A stretch of 64,000 nt of DNA from Thermogemmatispora carboxidivorans (GCF_000702505.1 NZ_JNIM01000001.1:3844001-3908000); one strand, 5' to 3'; positions 1-9,157 are shown, counted from the first letter of the stretch. The notes: generated by a model not told the origin, from the letters alone. A program made the numbers and translations.

Positions 1-387
1 CTGGCGCCCTACACGGTCCAGATCACAACGCCGGCGAATCTCTCGACCGAGGTCTACAATGTGATGCTGGCCTCCTCAACACTCGTCTGGGCTTTCTCGG
101 CGGGCTTCCTCTTCTTCAACCTGATCCGGCTTCACGGCATGCGCCATCCGCTGCTGAGGGAGCGGCGCATCGTGCCGGCTCCGATCCTCTGGGGTTGTGT
201 CTTCTGTGGCTCGGTGGCTTGCTTTCTGGCCATCATCGGAACCCTCTTCTACTCGTGGACCAGCCTGATCAGCAATACACAGTGGTTCATCATCATCAGC
301 GTGCTGACCTTCGCCTATCTGGTGATCGCCGCCATTGGCAGCATGTTCGCCAACAGCGAAGCGAACTGGGAGAGCGCTCGTCTCTAG
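1..387 (+). CDS. APC-type permease, C-terminal part (gene starts before window)
   Basis: The reading frame is open from base 1 and ends with TAG at 385-387, so this is the last 128 residues of a longer gene. At least two or three hydrophobic helices are visible: one beginning near LASSTLVWAFSAGFLFF, one around LWGCVFCGSVACFLAIIGTLFY, and one around WFIIISVLTFAYLVIAAIG. The polar tail NSEANWESARL is cytoplasm-like. The helix spacing and loop style resemble the end of amino acid-polyamine-organocation (APC) permeases. The family assignment is by resemblance only, because the diagnostic N-terminal helices lie outside the window. It converges on the ABC permease gene on the other strand, with a shared hairpin between them. 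Confidence 0.6.
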   Translation: MAPYTVQITTPANLSTEVYNVMLASSTLVWAFSAGFLFFNLIRLHGMRHPLLRERRIVPAPILWGCVFCGSVACFLAIIGTLFYSWTSLISNTQWFIIISVLTFAYLVIAAIGSMFANSEANWESARL

Positions 388-419
388 GCCGACCAGAGAA
401 GAGAGCAGGCCTCAGGCGA

Positions 420-450
420 TTGAGGGGCCACGAGCAAACGTGGCCCTCAA
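420..450. terminator. Bidirectional terminator-like hairpin between convergent genes
   Basis: GAGGGGCCACG (422-432) pairs with CGTGGCCCTC (439-448), with one bulged G and a 6-nt loop. It lies between the permease stop at 387 and the end of the convergent ABC permease gene at 447. On the plus strand it is followed by AATCTTT. It overlaps the stop codon of the minus-strand gene. Confidence 0.6.
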
Positions 451-1574
451 TCTTTGGAGCGTGGGTCAAAAGCATCGCGCAGGCCATCGCCGAGGAAGGA
501 AAAGGCCAGCACAATCAGGGCGAGGACGGTCGTCGGTACCAGGATTTCCCAGGGGTGGGTATTGATGTAGGGCGTGGCATCGGAGATCATCAGGCCCAGG
601 CTGGAGCCGGGCGCCTGGACACCCAGACCAAGCAGACTGATGCCGGCCTCGCCAATGATGGTGTTCGAGATGTTGAGCGTTGAGGCCACCACGACGATAC
701 TCATCAGATTGGGGATGATGTGGCGGAAGATGATGCGCAGGTTGCTGCTGCCAGAGGTACGCGCCGCCTCGATAAATTGCTGCTCTTTGAGCTGCAACGT
801 TTGCCCGCGCACGTAGCGCGCCATGAGCGGCCAGACGGTGATGGCCAGAGCCAGCGAGACGAGGAGCAGGCGCCCGTTGCCGTTGGGGCCGATGACCGGT
901 AGCTTGGCCAGGGCATCGGAAGCCCCTGGGCCAATAATGCCGGTCAGCATGATGGCAAAGAGCAGGCCCGGAAAGGCAAACATCAAATCAGTGAAGCGCG
1001 CCAGCAACTGATCGATCCAGCCCCCGAAGTAGCCAGCCAGCACGCCCACAATCAGGCCCAACAAAATGTCTACAACCTCAACGAGGGCAGCCACAATGAT
1101 AGAGACCAGCATCCCTTGCATGAGCCGCGCCAGAATGTCGCGCCCCAGGTCATCGGTTCCCAGCCAGTATTGAGCCGAAGGCCCCTCATCCTGGCGAATC
1201 AGCTCCTCATGATAGTAGCTGTGATAGACACTGGCAGGCACCGGTCCGTTTTGGGGACTCTCATAGACGCCGCCGATGTGCTGGTAGATGGGGGGACCAA
1301 AGAAGGCAACCAGCATGAAGAAGATGATCAGTCCCAGACTGACCATCGCCCGCTTGTCACGGCGCAGTCGACGCAGCGACTCCTGCAGAGGCGAAGGCCC
1401 ACGCCGTTCCAGCTGCGTCTCCTCTTCGCCGGGAGGAATGGCAGACGGCGGGGCTTCGCTTACCCCAGCAGCTAATTCCAGAAGCTCAGCCGGCGGAGGC
1501 TGCAGGCCCGCATTAGGCACCACGAAGCTCTCACCGCCGGCCTCAGACGGCCTGTGCTGTGCATCCATAGACAT
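447..1574 (-). CDS. ABC transporter permease, DppC/OppC type
   Basis: This 375-residue inner-membrane permease is one half of a peptide/nickel-type ABC importer channel. Residues 1-75 are a Pro/Glu-rich cytoplasmic extension (ending in PSPLQESLRRLRRDKRAM) that leads into the first helix. The central part carries the binding-protein-dependent transport domain, with the EAA-type loop EAARTSGSSNLRIIFRHIIPN around residues 270-290. The ending, FLGDGLRDAFDPR, is typical of DppC/OppC. The ATG at 1574 has AAGGAGAG about 9 bases upstream. It is 24 bases downstream of the DppB-type permease, so the two are co-transcribed. No ATP-binding subunit gene is present in the window. Confidence 0.9.
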   Translation of the reverse strand: MSMDAQHRPSEAGGESFVVPNAGLQPPPAELLELAAGVSEAPPSAIPPGEEETQLERRGPSPLQESLRRLRRDKRAMVSLGLIIFFMLVAFFGPPIYQHIGGVYESPQNGPVPASVYHSYYHEELIRQDEGPSAQYWLGTDDLGRDILARLMQGMLVSIIVAALVEVVDILLGLIVGVLAGYFGGWIDQLLARFTDLMFAFPGLLFAIMLTGIIGPGASDALAKLPVIGPNGNGRLLLVSLALAITVWPLMARYVRGQTLQLKEQQFIEAARTSGSSNLRIIFRHIIPNLMSIVVVASTLNISNTIIGEAGISLLGLGVQAPGSSLGLMISDATPYINTHPWEILVPTTVLALIVLAFSFLGDGLRDAFDPRSKD

Positions 1575-1598
1575 GCTGCTTTCTCTCCTTCCTCTCCC

Positions 1599-2558
1599 CT
1601 ATTCAAGCCGGATGCGTGGATCAACAATCGTGTAGAGAATATCGGAGATCAGGTTACCAACGACAACGCCGACCGCCAGCAGGACGACGGTGGCCTGGAT
1701 GACGGGATAGTCAAGGTCGATCACGGACTGCAGGGAGATGCGCCCGATGCCCGGGATGTTGAAAATCTGCTCGATGAAGAAGGTACCGGCGACCAGCAGG
1801 CCAATCGCTACCCCAAGAACGGTCACTAGCGGAATGAGTGCGTTGCGCAGAGCATGCCAGTAGATGACAACGCGCTCGTGCAACCCTTTGGCTCGGGCCG
1901 TGCGCACGTAGTCCTGACGCAGCACCTCCAGCATGGTTGTCCGCGCTAAGCGGGCAAAATAGGCGTAGCCGGCAGCTCCATAGACGAGGATGGGAACGAT
2001 CTTCGGCTGCAGGTCAGTCCAGTCATATTGCCAGGGGGCACCCCAGGACGAAGAGGGCCAGCTGGCTCCGGTCTTGCCGTCGATCCAGACAATGATCACC
2101 TGGGCAAGAATGGCGATGACGAAAGGTGGCAGAGCATAAATCACCAGAGCCACACCCATATTGAGAGTATCGATCCAGCTGTTGGCGCGGATCGCCGAGA
2201 GAATGCCGATAGGGATGCCCAGCAGCAGCTCGACAATAAGGCCCCAGAAAGCCAGCTCCAGCGAGACCGGCACGCCGTCCTTGAGGATGTCCCAGACCGC
2301 TCGATTCTGGTACTTGAAAGACATGCCGAAGTCAAGATGGGCGAGATGCACTAAGTAGTTGTAGTACTGCTGATACCACGGCAGGTCTAGCCCATAGGCA
2401 TGGCGCAGCATCAGCCAGGTATGATAGTCAAAATGATCGCCCATTTGGGCCCGAATGGGATCACCTGGGGCCAGATACCCCATGATAAAGGTGATGAAGG
2501 TGATGCCCACAATCACAAAAATAAGCCCGATCAGGCGCTTTATCAGGAATTGGAGCAT
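1599..2558 (-). CDS. ABC transporter permease, DppB/OppB type
   Basis: This 319-residue membrane protein is the second channel subunit of the importer. It begins MLQFLIKRLIGLIFVIVGIT, the usual first helix of DppB/OppB, followed by FIMGYLAPGDP. The EAA-type coupling loop reads YVRTARAKGLHERVVIYWHA around residues 210-235. It ends in NLISDILYTIVDPRIRLE, a very common DppB ending. Length is normal for the family. GGGAG lies 7 bases before the ATG. It follows the binding-protein gene after a strong intercistronic hairpin and precedes the DppC-type gene, which suggests one transcript with the solute-binding protein made in excess. Confidence 0.92.
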   Translation of the reverse strand: MLQFLIKRLIGLIFVIVGITFITFIMGYLAPGDPIRAQMGDHFDYHTWLMLRHAYGLDLPWYQQYYNYLVHLAHLDFGMSFKYQNRAVWDILKDGVPVSLELAFWGLIVELLLGIPIGILSAIRANSWIDTLNMGVALVIYALPPFVIAILAQVIIVWIDGKTGASWPSSSWGAPWQYDWTDLQPKIVPILVYGAAGYAYFARLARTTMLEVLRQDYVRTARAKGLHERVVIYWHALRNALIPLVTVLGVAIGLLVAGTFFIEQIFNIPGIGRISLQSVIDLDYPVIQATVVLLAVGVVVGNLISDILYTIVDPRIRLE

Positions 2559-2733
2559 CGCAGGACTCCCACTCTCCGTTGCTTACTCGCCCTGGGCCTC
2601 ACCCCGCCAGTCACCGGCGGCTGCAGTGCAGGAACTCCAGGGCGCTTGCTGCCACAACCATAGATATGCAGGTATGTACGACTAGAGTATGCCTGACCAG
2701 GCAGGAAACAGGCAAGCCTGGTAACAGGTAAAA

Positions 2734-2811
2734 CCTGGCATTCTGACCTCCTGGCCCGCGCCTACCCAGTGGACCTGCAGGGCGGGCCAGGAGTGAGTGC
2801 AGAATGCCAGG
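2734..2811 (-). terminator. Intercistronic two-tier hairpin, probable partial terminator
   Basis: CCTGGCATTCTG (2734-2745) pairs perfectly with CAGAATGCCAGG (2800-2811). Inside it TCCTGGCCCGC (2749-2759) pairs with GCGGGCCAGGA (2782-2792). Read on the minus strand, the outer stem is followed directly by TTTT. It sits 26 bases after the binding-protein stop and about 175 bases before the first permease gene. This is the usual position of an attenuating or processing hairpin that raises binding-protein levels over the permeases. Confidence 0.8.
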
Positions 2812-2837
2812 CTTAACTCAGCAGCGAGGACGCCGCC

Positions 2838-4541
2838 TCAGACGGTGAAGTAGATGTTGGCCCAGTCGTCGGGCGGAATGACCGACAGGCCATTGTAGAC
2901 AATGCCGTGCAGCTTCGTGCTCTGCATGAGCTGGATCTTGTTCTGATAGATGGGAATCCAACCCACGTCATCGACGATCTGCTGCTCGGCCTGGTTGTAC
3001 TGCTGCATGCGCTCCGTCTGATTCAGGTTGACATCGGCTGTTTCGAGAAGCTTCTGAACTTGCTGCTGCTTTGCAGCATCGGTCGAGTTGTTCTGACCGT
3101 AGTTCATCTGGTTGTAGCCAGAGCCTTTGTCGAAGAAGACCGACAGGAAGTCCTGCGGATCAGGATAGTCGGCCAACCAGCCGGAGATCCAGACTTGCAG
3201 GCCGTTGGGGTTATTGACGGAGGCGTTCTCCAGGGTGATGAGCTTCTCGTAGGTAGTGCCGACCAGCTTGACGTTGGCTCCAAGGACGTTCTGCCACATC
3301 TGGGCGATGGCCTGGGAGGCGTCAACGATGGCCTTGACGTCGGTGTAGTAATTGAAGGTGATGGTCGGCAGCGAGGTCATGTGCTCTTCCTGCAGACCCT
3401 GCTGCAAGAGTTGCTTGGCCTTGGCCTTGTCGCCAGAGAGGCTACTCACGCCCGCCGGGCCGACCAGCGCGGGATTGTAGCCTGGCATACCTTCAGGCAC
3501 AATGTGATTGGTGGCTTCGACAGTGTTCCTGAAGACGGTCTGCTGTAGCAGCTTTTTGTCGATAGCCAGGGCGAAAGCCTGGCGAATGTGGATGTTGTCA
3601 AAGGGCTTCACCAGGTAGTTCATGGTGATGTACCTGATGCGGAAGTTCACGTATTCGTGAAACTCCGGTGAGCTGCGTACAGCGTCGATCTGGGCCGGCG
3701 GGATACCAACAACACCAGTGTAGTCAAACTGATGCGACTGGTAGGCGCGGAAGGTGGTGTCCTGGTCACCAGAGATCAGGTACTCCAACTTCTGGATCTT
3801 GGGCTGGGGACCGTAATAGTTGGGATTGGGTACCAGAACGATGCCCTTGGTGTGATCGTAGCTCTGGACCTTAAACGGCCCGTTGCCACCTCCCTCGGTC
3901 AGGTGGTCGGTCCACTTGCTGCCGTACTTGTCGATCAGCTTCTTCTCGACCACGTACGAACAGGGGTAGGTCAGGGCCTGCAGGAAATAGGCCGCGGGCT
4001 TGCTGATCTTGATGACAACCGTGTTAGGGTCGGGCGCCAGCAGGCTATCACCGATCAACGTCGGGATCTTGCCGCTGGTGATCTTGTCGTAGTCCTTGAT
4101 CAGGTTGAGATAGTAGGCAACCTGCGACTTGGTGGCCGGCTGCAGGGTGCGGTTGATGCTGTAAATAACGTCCTGCGAGGTGAGCGGCGTACCGTCGCTG
4201 AATTTGAGGTTGGGTCGCAGGTGGAAGGTATAGGTGAGGCCATCAGATGAGACCTCATGAGACTGGGCTAGCTGGTCGCGAAGCTGGACGTTGTGGTCCC
4301 ATTCGACCAGGCCAGTCCAGATCGCCTGAATGGTGTTGGCGTCGACAGCCAGCTGAACCAGGGCCGGGTCCAGCGTGCCAAAATCGGTCGCGCCGATGGG
4401 AATGCGCAACACCTGCTTGTCAGGCGGCGCGATCTGCGTGCTGCTCGTGCTGCTCTGACCACCACCACAGGCCACGAGCAGCGCGATGAGGCAGAGCAAG
4501 GCCGGAATGAAGGCCAAAGGGAATGGTCTGCTCTTACGCAC
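2838..4541 (-). CDS. ABC transporter solute-binding lipoprotein, family 5 (peptide/nickel type)
   Basis: This extracytoplasmic binding protein belongs to the SBP_bac_5 family (DppA/OppA-like). The chosen GTG start at 4541 (VRKSRPFPLAF) has AGAGAGG 6-7 bases upstream and gives 567 residues; an ATG-initiated extension to 4616 is possible but would put 25 extra residues before the signal peptide. The N-terminus is a lipoprotein signal with lipobox LVAC followed by GGGQSSTSST. The mature part has the family's typical features: LDPALVQLAVDANTIQAIW near the start, a long YSINRTL region, and a C-terminal DWANIYFTV. The gene is first in the transporter operon. Substrate cannot be decided from sequence; oligopeptides are the default. 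Confidence 0.9.
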   Translation of the reverse strand: MRKSRPFPLAFIPALLCLIALLVACGGGQSSTSSTQIAPPDKQVLRIPIGATDFGTLDPALVQLAVDANTIQAIWTGLVEWDHNVQLRDQLAQSHEVSSDGLTYTFHLRPNLKFSDGTPLTSQDVIYSINRTLQPATKSQVAYYLNLIKDYDKITSGKIPTLIGDSLLAPDPNTVVIKISKPAAYFLQALTYPCSYVVEKKLIDKYGSKWTDHLTEGGGNGPFKVQSYDHTKGIVLVPNPNYYGPQPKIQKLEYLISGDQDTTFRAYQSHQFDYTGVVGIPPAQIDAVRSSPEFHEYVNFRIRYITMNYLVKPFDNIHIRQAFALAIDKKLLQQTVFRNTVEATNHIVPEGMPGYNPALVGPAGVSSLSGDKAKAKQLLQQGLQEEHMTSLPTITFNYYTDVKAIVDASQAIAQMWQNVLGANVKLVGTTYEKLITLENASVNNPNGLQVWISGWLADYPDPQDFLSVFFDKGSGYNQMNYGQNNSTDAAKQQQVQKLLETADVNLNQTERMQQYNQAEQQIVDDVGWIPIYQNKIQLMQSTKLHGIVYNGLSVIPPDDWANIYFTV

Positions 4542-5181
4542 GGGTAACCTCTCTTCTGGCTTCTGTCCTGTCGGGACGGAGAAGATGGTAATGAGTGGCT
4601 TTTTACCAGCCGGCACCGACTGGTAAGAGAAAGAAGATGCTTCCTGCTACGCGCACCCACGAGGTTGGCGACGTTTCTCCTTAAGCATCGTTGCCTCCTT
4701 TCGATCGCTGAAACGTCCGCTTGGCTGCCTTCCTTGTAGCAGGCTGAGCTGTATAGATATTACGTCCATTCTGAGAGAAATCTCTCAACAATTCAGGCCC
4801 CCTCCGTTCCCGGCATGCCTCTCCATCAGCGCCTCCACCAGGTTGGCCGTGCTCAGATCAAAGAGCTTCCTCCCTCTTTCCCTGCTCTGAGCATCCGCTG
4901 CCGACGAGCCTGGGTCTTCTTTCCACGCTATTCCTCTTCACCTCGCTTGTCGCTCGCTTCTCTCGCCTCCACAGGTCATCTCCCTCTCTTCTCTCGCCAA
5001 CTATGACTATACGATAGATAAGGTTGGGCCTTCAAAACGGCAGCGAGCGCGAGCCTGCTTGTCTGATGGACAGTTCACAGCGCGTCAGCAGGCTTGCGCC
5101 CACGCCTTACCTCGCGGAGAGGGCTGATCCCGCACTCCAGATCAAGCTAGAGCTTAGTACCGGCCAGCGGGAGGTAGTGGC
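4542..5181. other. Intergenic region upstream of the ABC operon
   Basis: About 640 bases separate the start of the binding-protein gene from the end of the beta-propeller gene, both on the minus strand. An AT-richer patch at 4748-4795 includes TTGAGA on the minus strand, followed about 20 bases later by TAATAT; this is only a weak promoter candidate. No convincing gene or RNA was seen in the remainder. Confidence 0.4.
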
Positions 5182-6333
5182 TCAGTGCTCAGAGAGATGG
5201 ATACGCAGAATCTCCCCCTGGCCAGGGCCGTAGCCGTAGCCCTTGTTTGACACATAGAGGTTGCCATCCGGCCCAAAGGTCATGGCAGTCGGGAAGCTGA
5301 GGCCGGAGGCCACCAGTACCTGTCGTCCGCGCTCGCTGACGCGCACGATCACCCCGGTGCCCGGCACCGGGCCAGCATTATTAGCCGTGGTTGTTTCCAG
5401 GACATAGAGACGCCCGCGCCGATCAAAAGCCAGGCCAACCACCGCCGTCAACCCCCTCATCAGGACGCGCACATGGCCACGCGGTGTGATCGTTAGCAGT
5501 TTCTCTGTGCCGACATGAACCGGAAAGGTGCCCAGGTTGGCTACATAGAAGAGGCCGCGATGAAAGGTCACCGCCGTCGGCACAATGTGGCCCTGGCTGG
5601 CCGAGATATCGGCCACGCGCTGGATCTCACTCCCTGCATGCCGGCCATGCTGCCAGCGCGGCGTAATCCGATCCAGCTCTCCGTGATTCGGCTCCAGCGC
5701 ATAGAGGCTCCCATCGACCGCCACCATGCTATACCAGGCCCCATCAGGCTCAAAGTCTTCCGGGTCAGGATGCTGGACCGGATGCGTCTGCAGGAAGTGG
5801 CTGAGATCGGCAATGTAGATGACGCGATGGCGCTCCGGCTCAAAGCGGAAAATAGCGTTGGGTACCTGGGGCACGCCGTGCGAACAGCCAGCACCGGCAA
5901 GCAGGCCGTAGAGCGTGTGGCCAATAAAGCTGAGATCAGAGACGCCGCTGATCTCGCCTCCAGTGGCCGGACTGGTCTGGCTGGAAGGCAGATGATCGAT
6001 CAAGGTAACACGCTTGCCATGATGGTCAATGCGCGAGATGCGCGCGCTAAAGCCGCCCGTGTACGGTCCGATCGGCGGCGGCACCTGCTGACAACGCCCT
6101 ACTGTAGATTGCTTGCCGCCCAGGCCACCTTCAGCGACATAGAGCTGCCCATCAGGGCCAAAGTGCAGGCCACGCGGGTTGTTGAGGCCAGTCGCAAAGA
6201 CGCTGATCTTGCCAATCGGCTCGGCCTGGACCAGGGCACGCGCCCGCGGCGGACCCACTACCAGTGAGGCCGGTACGGTCAGACCGATGGCGACGACTAA
6301 CACGAGGAGTCTTCTGAGGCGCTGAATGTTCAT
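5182..6333 (-). CDS. Secreted beta-propeller protein, ScyD/ScyE-like
   Basis: The 383-residue protein starts with a Sec signal peptide (MNIQRLRRLLVLVVAIGLTV, ending near ARALVQAEP). The rest is a set of NHL/SMP-30-like propeller blades: repeated units of the form GLNNPRGLHFGPDGQLYVAEGG, VGLAFDRRGRLYVLE and FPTAMTFGPDGNLYVSNKG. Such proteins are annotated ScyD/ScyE family after cyanobacterial scytonemin clusters, but no scytonemin genes are here, so function is unknown beyond an extracytoplasmic propeller. The ATG at 6333 has GAGAGGAG 4 bases upstream and is preferred to the ATG at 6354. A symmetrical site overlaps its presumed promoter. Confidence 0.8.
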   Translation of the reverse strand: MNIQRLRRLLVLVVAIGLTVPASLVVGPPRARALVQAEPIGKISVFATGLNNPRGLHFGPDGQLYVAEGGLGGKQSTVGRCQQVPPPIGPYTGGFSARISRIDHHGKRVTLIDHLPSSQTSPATGGEISGVSDLSFIGHTLYGLLAGAGCSHGVPQVPNAIFRFEPERHRVIYIADLSHFLQTHPVQHPDPEDFEPDGAWYSMVAVDGSLYALEPNHGELDRITPRWQHGRHAGSEIQRVADISASQGHIVPTAVTFHRGLFYVANLGTFPVHVGTEKLLTITPRGHVRVLMRGLTAVVGLAFDRRGRLYVLETTTANNAGPVPGTGVIVRVSERGRQVLVASGLSFPTAMTFGPDGNLYVSNKGYGYGPGQGEILRIHLSEH

Positions 6334-6373
6334 ATTTCTCCTCTCTATTATCATTACGATGTTATTCTAAAAA

Positions 6374-6403
6374 GGATATATACTTTTCAATTAGCATATA
6401 TCC
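6374..6403 (-). promoter_or_regulatory. Inverted repeat over the beta-propeller gene promoter
   Basis: GGATATAT (6374-6381) and ATATATCC (6396-6403) form an 8-bp perfect inverted repeat with a 14-base spacer. On the minus strand a TTGAAA hexamer falls between the arms, 17 bases before GAATAA, about 30 bases upstream of the ribosome binding site. The placement suggests an operator overlapping the -35 box. This is inference from symmetry and position only. Confidence 0.5.
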
Positions 6404-6504
6404 GTATGTTCTGCTACTACTATAGAGAGGAGCCGAAACACAAGCAGACGCCTGTGAGAGAGGTAGTCAGCAGTGACTGCCTCTTCCCACAGCCAGCGAG
6501 GATC

Positions 6505-7029
6505 TCAGTGCATCAGGGGCACCAGCGTTTTGACGCGGCTCAGCTCTGCGCGTCGGCGCTGGCGATAGCTGAGGTAATCATCGAGGATACGCAGCGAATG
6601 ACAATCCATGCGTTGTCGCAGCTCCTCCTCTGTAAGCCAGCACGGGCGGCCCTCCATTCCCGGACGCAGCAGCCCACCGCGCACGCTCGCGTGATAGACA
6701 AAGCTGACCGTACTCATAGACCGCCAGTCAGTTGTTGCCAGCGAATAAAAATTGATTAGATCATCGGCTTCCAGTACTAACCCTGTTTCTTCGCGTCCTT
6801 CGCGCTCTGCGGCCTCACGAGGATGCTCGCGCCAGGTCATAAAGCCACCGGGGAAGACCGCGCGCTCGCTGGGGAGAAGCAAGACCAGATAGCGCCCCTG
6901 CTCCTCGACGACCACCGCTGCGCTCCCGAAGGGCGGTAGCTTTCCACCAAGCAGGCGATTCAGTAGATTAAAACAGAAACTGACACAACGCTTTAAACAC
7001 GTATAAAGTGCTGTCTTCATCGCATTCAT
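6505..7029 (-). CDS. Nudix hydrolase
   Basis: The protein is about 174 residues long if translation starts at the ATG at 7029 (MNAMKTALY); the frame stays open to 7341 but that upstream part lacks coding character. The full Nudix box is present: GFMTWREHPREAAEREGREE followed by TGL, matching GX5EX7REUXEEXGU with all metal-binding glutamates. A hydrophobic segment precedes the domain (CVSFCFNLLNRLLGGKLPPF), so the enzyme may be membrane-associated. It would hydrolyse a nucleoside diphosphate linked to another moiety; the substrate is not evident. It is divergent from the dipeptide epimerase gene. Confidence 0.85.
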   Translation of the reverse strand: MNAMKTALYTCLKRCVSFCFNLLNRLLGGKLPPFGSAAVVVEEQGRYLVLLLPSERAVFPGGFMTWREHPREAAEREGREETGLVLEADDLINFYSLATTDWRSMSTVSFVYHASVRGGLLRPGMEGRPCWLTEEELRQRMDCHSLRILDDYLSYRQRRRAELSRVKTLVPLMH

Positions 7030-7339
7030 ATGGATGCTCTGTCTCCTCTTTTCTAGCTTCTGGCAAGAGAACCCGGCCCCCGAGAGAGTCGCCAGGCAGT
7101 TGGTCTGACTGCCTACAAGAGCGAGGGTCTCGGTACAGGAGAGAGTATAGTCAGTCGCTATTGCAATAAAGGCAGAGATCTGTCTCAAGCCTGTCGTAAC
7201 ATCATCATCGACCTCCCTCCAGACCAAATCAGGAGCAGACAGCCATTGGCTTCCTATGCTATGCTCTGAAGCAATACGGCCCTCCAGCAGTTCTGGAAGC
7301 AACCAGTCAGATCGGAGGAGAGAAAGGAGCAGCCCAATC

Positions 7340-8353
7340 ATGCAGTTAGAGACTCATCCATTACGGCTCAGGCTCAGTACGCCCTTCCGCATCTCGCGCG
7401 GCGTCGAAGAGGTTGCCGATAACCTGCTTGTCACTATTACCCACGATGGCTTGAGCGGCTATGGAGAAGCCGCCCCCTCTGCCTACTATGGCGACACCCT
7501 GGCCACTACGCGCGCCTGCCTGGAGCAATTCGCAGAGGAACTTGGAGATGATCCCTTCCTGATCGAAGACATCCTTGAGCGTCTCGACCGCCTCATCGGG
7601 CACAACCCTGCCGCCAAAGCGGCCATCGACATGGCCCTTTACGACCTCGTTGGCAAGCGGCTCAACCAACCACTCTACCGTCTGCTCGGTCTCAATCCCG
7701 AGCGGAGCGCCCTCACCTCCTTTAGCATCGGCCTTGATAGCCCCGAGCGCATGGCCGAGAAGGCGGCCCAGGCTGGCGATTATCCCATTCTCAAGATCAA
7801 AGTTGGGACCAGGCACGACGTTGAGAACGTGCGGGCCATTCGTGCCGTCTCGCAGGCCACTCTGCGCATTGACGCCAATGCCGGCTGGACCGTCAAGGAA
7901 GCCATCCGCACCATCAACGCCCTGGCTGAGTACGGCATCGAGTTTGTCGAGCAGCCCATCGCGCCCGGTGACCTGGAGGGCCTGCGCCTCCTGCGTCAGC
8001 AGATCCCAGTCCCGATCATTGTCGATGAGAGCTGTGTCTCTCTGGAAGACATTCCGCGCCTCGCTGGCTGCGTCGACGGCATCAACATTAAGCTGATGAA
8101 ATGTGGCGGTATCAACCGGGTCCTCAAACTGATTCATGCCGCCCGCGCCCATCACCTCCAGGTCATGCTCGGCTGTATGATCGAAAGTTCAGTGGCGATC
8201 ACCGCCGCCGCTCACCTGACGCCGCTGGTCGACTATGCCGACCTCGACGGTAATCTGCTCGTTGACAACGATCCCTTCAGCGGCGTACGGGTCGTCCAGG
8301 GCAAGCTGATTCTGCCCGAGGCTCCTGGTCTGGGAGTGACGCCGCGCGCCTAG
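7340..8353 (+). CDS. Dipeptide epimerase (L-Ala-D/L-Glu epimerase-like), enolase superfamily
   Basis: This 337-residue enzyme of the muconate lactonizing subgroup of the enolase superfamily probably epimerises dipeptides such as L-Ala-D-Glu during murein peptide recycling. Visible active-site elements are the catalytic KxK (LKIKVGT, about residue 155), the metal ligands in RIDANAGW, EFVEQP and IVDES, and the second catalytic lysine in NIKLMKCGG. The C-terminal barrel ends with the substrate-contacting CMIESS loop. The ATG at 7340 is preceded by AAAGGAG. The frame is open further upstream but without a ribosome binding site. Exact dipeptide specificity cannot be read off. Confidence 0.88.
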   Translation: MQLETHPLRLRLSTPFRISRGVEEVADNLLVTITHDGLSGYGEAAPSAYYGDTLATTRACLEQFAEELGDDPFLIEDILERLDRLIGHNPAAKAAIDMALYDLVGKRLNQPLYRLLGLNPERSALTSFSIGLDSPERMAEKAAQAGDYPILKIKVGTRHDVENVRAIRAVSQATLRIDANAGWTVKEAIRTINALAEYGIEFVEQPIAPGDLEGLRLLRQQIPVPIIVDESCVSLEDIPRLAGCVDGINIKLMKCGGINRVLKLIHAARAHHLQVMLGCMIESSVAITAAAHLTPLVDYADLDGNLLVDNDPFSGVRVVQGKLILPEAPGLGVTPRA

Positions 8354-8674
8354 CCCAAAGGCGAGTCGGACAACCTTTTGCCAGAAGGTGCCGCCGCGAC
8401 TTCGGGTGTCCGGCATCGACTTCAGGGAGAGGGAGAAAGAGCGCGAGAGACATTTTAGACAGAAAGGAGAAAGGGAGGTGTTTGCGGGAAAGGAGAGATA
8501 GGAAGGAAGGCGCCACGGAAGGGAAGGAGACGCCCCAATCCAGCGGCAGGAGAGCGTCAGGCGGGCCCCTCCCTCCCTAGCAAACTCCTCCCTTCTCCCA
8601 GAGAGGAGCAGCTTGAACGGCAATCATCGGCAGACGGTGACGGCCAACACACCCGTGCGGGCCTACCGCCATCC
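8354..8674. other. Intergenic region with a long purine-rich tract
   Basis: The 321 bases between the epimerase stop and the end of rpsU hold no gene. A weak hairpin (ACCTT/AAGGT) at about 8380-8397 follows the epimerase. From about 8423 to 8530 the plus strand is strongly purine-biased, with many GGGAGA, AAAGGA and GGAAGG units. No RNA gene was recognised. Confidence 0.4.
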
Positions 8675-8863
8675 CTAACCACGGCGCGAACGACGAAGTT
8701 TACGGCGCAGATTAGCCGCCTTGCGTTTGCGGCGGTCTTGCGGACTCTCGTAGCGCGCGCGACGGCGGGCCTCAGAGAGAATGCCATCCTGCTGCACGCG
8801 GCGGTTAAACTTCTTGAGGGCGACATCAAACGGCTCGCCCGGATTGACCTTAATCTCGCTCAT
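8675..8863 (-). CDS. rpsU: 30S ribosomal protein S21
   Basis: The 62-residue basic protein MSEIKVNPGEPFDVALKKFN has the family's signature (EPFDVALKKFNRRVQQDGIL followed by an Arg/Lys-rich helix ending KLRRSRRG). S21 sits at the small-subunit platform and helps initiation by contacting the mRNA/anti-SD region. The length is normal. The gene stands alone on the minus strand. Confidence 0.95.
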   Translation of the reverse strand: MSEIKVNPGEPFDVALKKFNRRVQQDGILSEARRRARYESPQDRRKRKAANLRRKLRRSRRG

Positions 8864-9157
8864 CGAGAAAACCAGCCCCTATCTAGATCTGCCGCTACCC
8901 GCAGCGGCCCGCATGCAGCCCGCCGTCGGTAACAGGCATAGAATAGAAAGGTGAGAAATGCTGCAATGATTCTTAACTCCCGAGGAGCGCGTGGCCAGCA
9001 CTGCTCTGCGACGAGCTGAGCGCGCCGCGCCCATCTCGATTGCTCCCAGTATAGCATACTTTGCGCGTGGGACGCTATCCTTTCCCTGCTTTTCCCACAG
9101 AAACCCTGCCGACCAGGCCGCCCATGCCCGCCAGCTTCTGACCTCGGGAGGCTTGCC

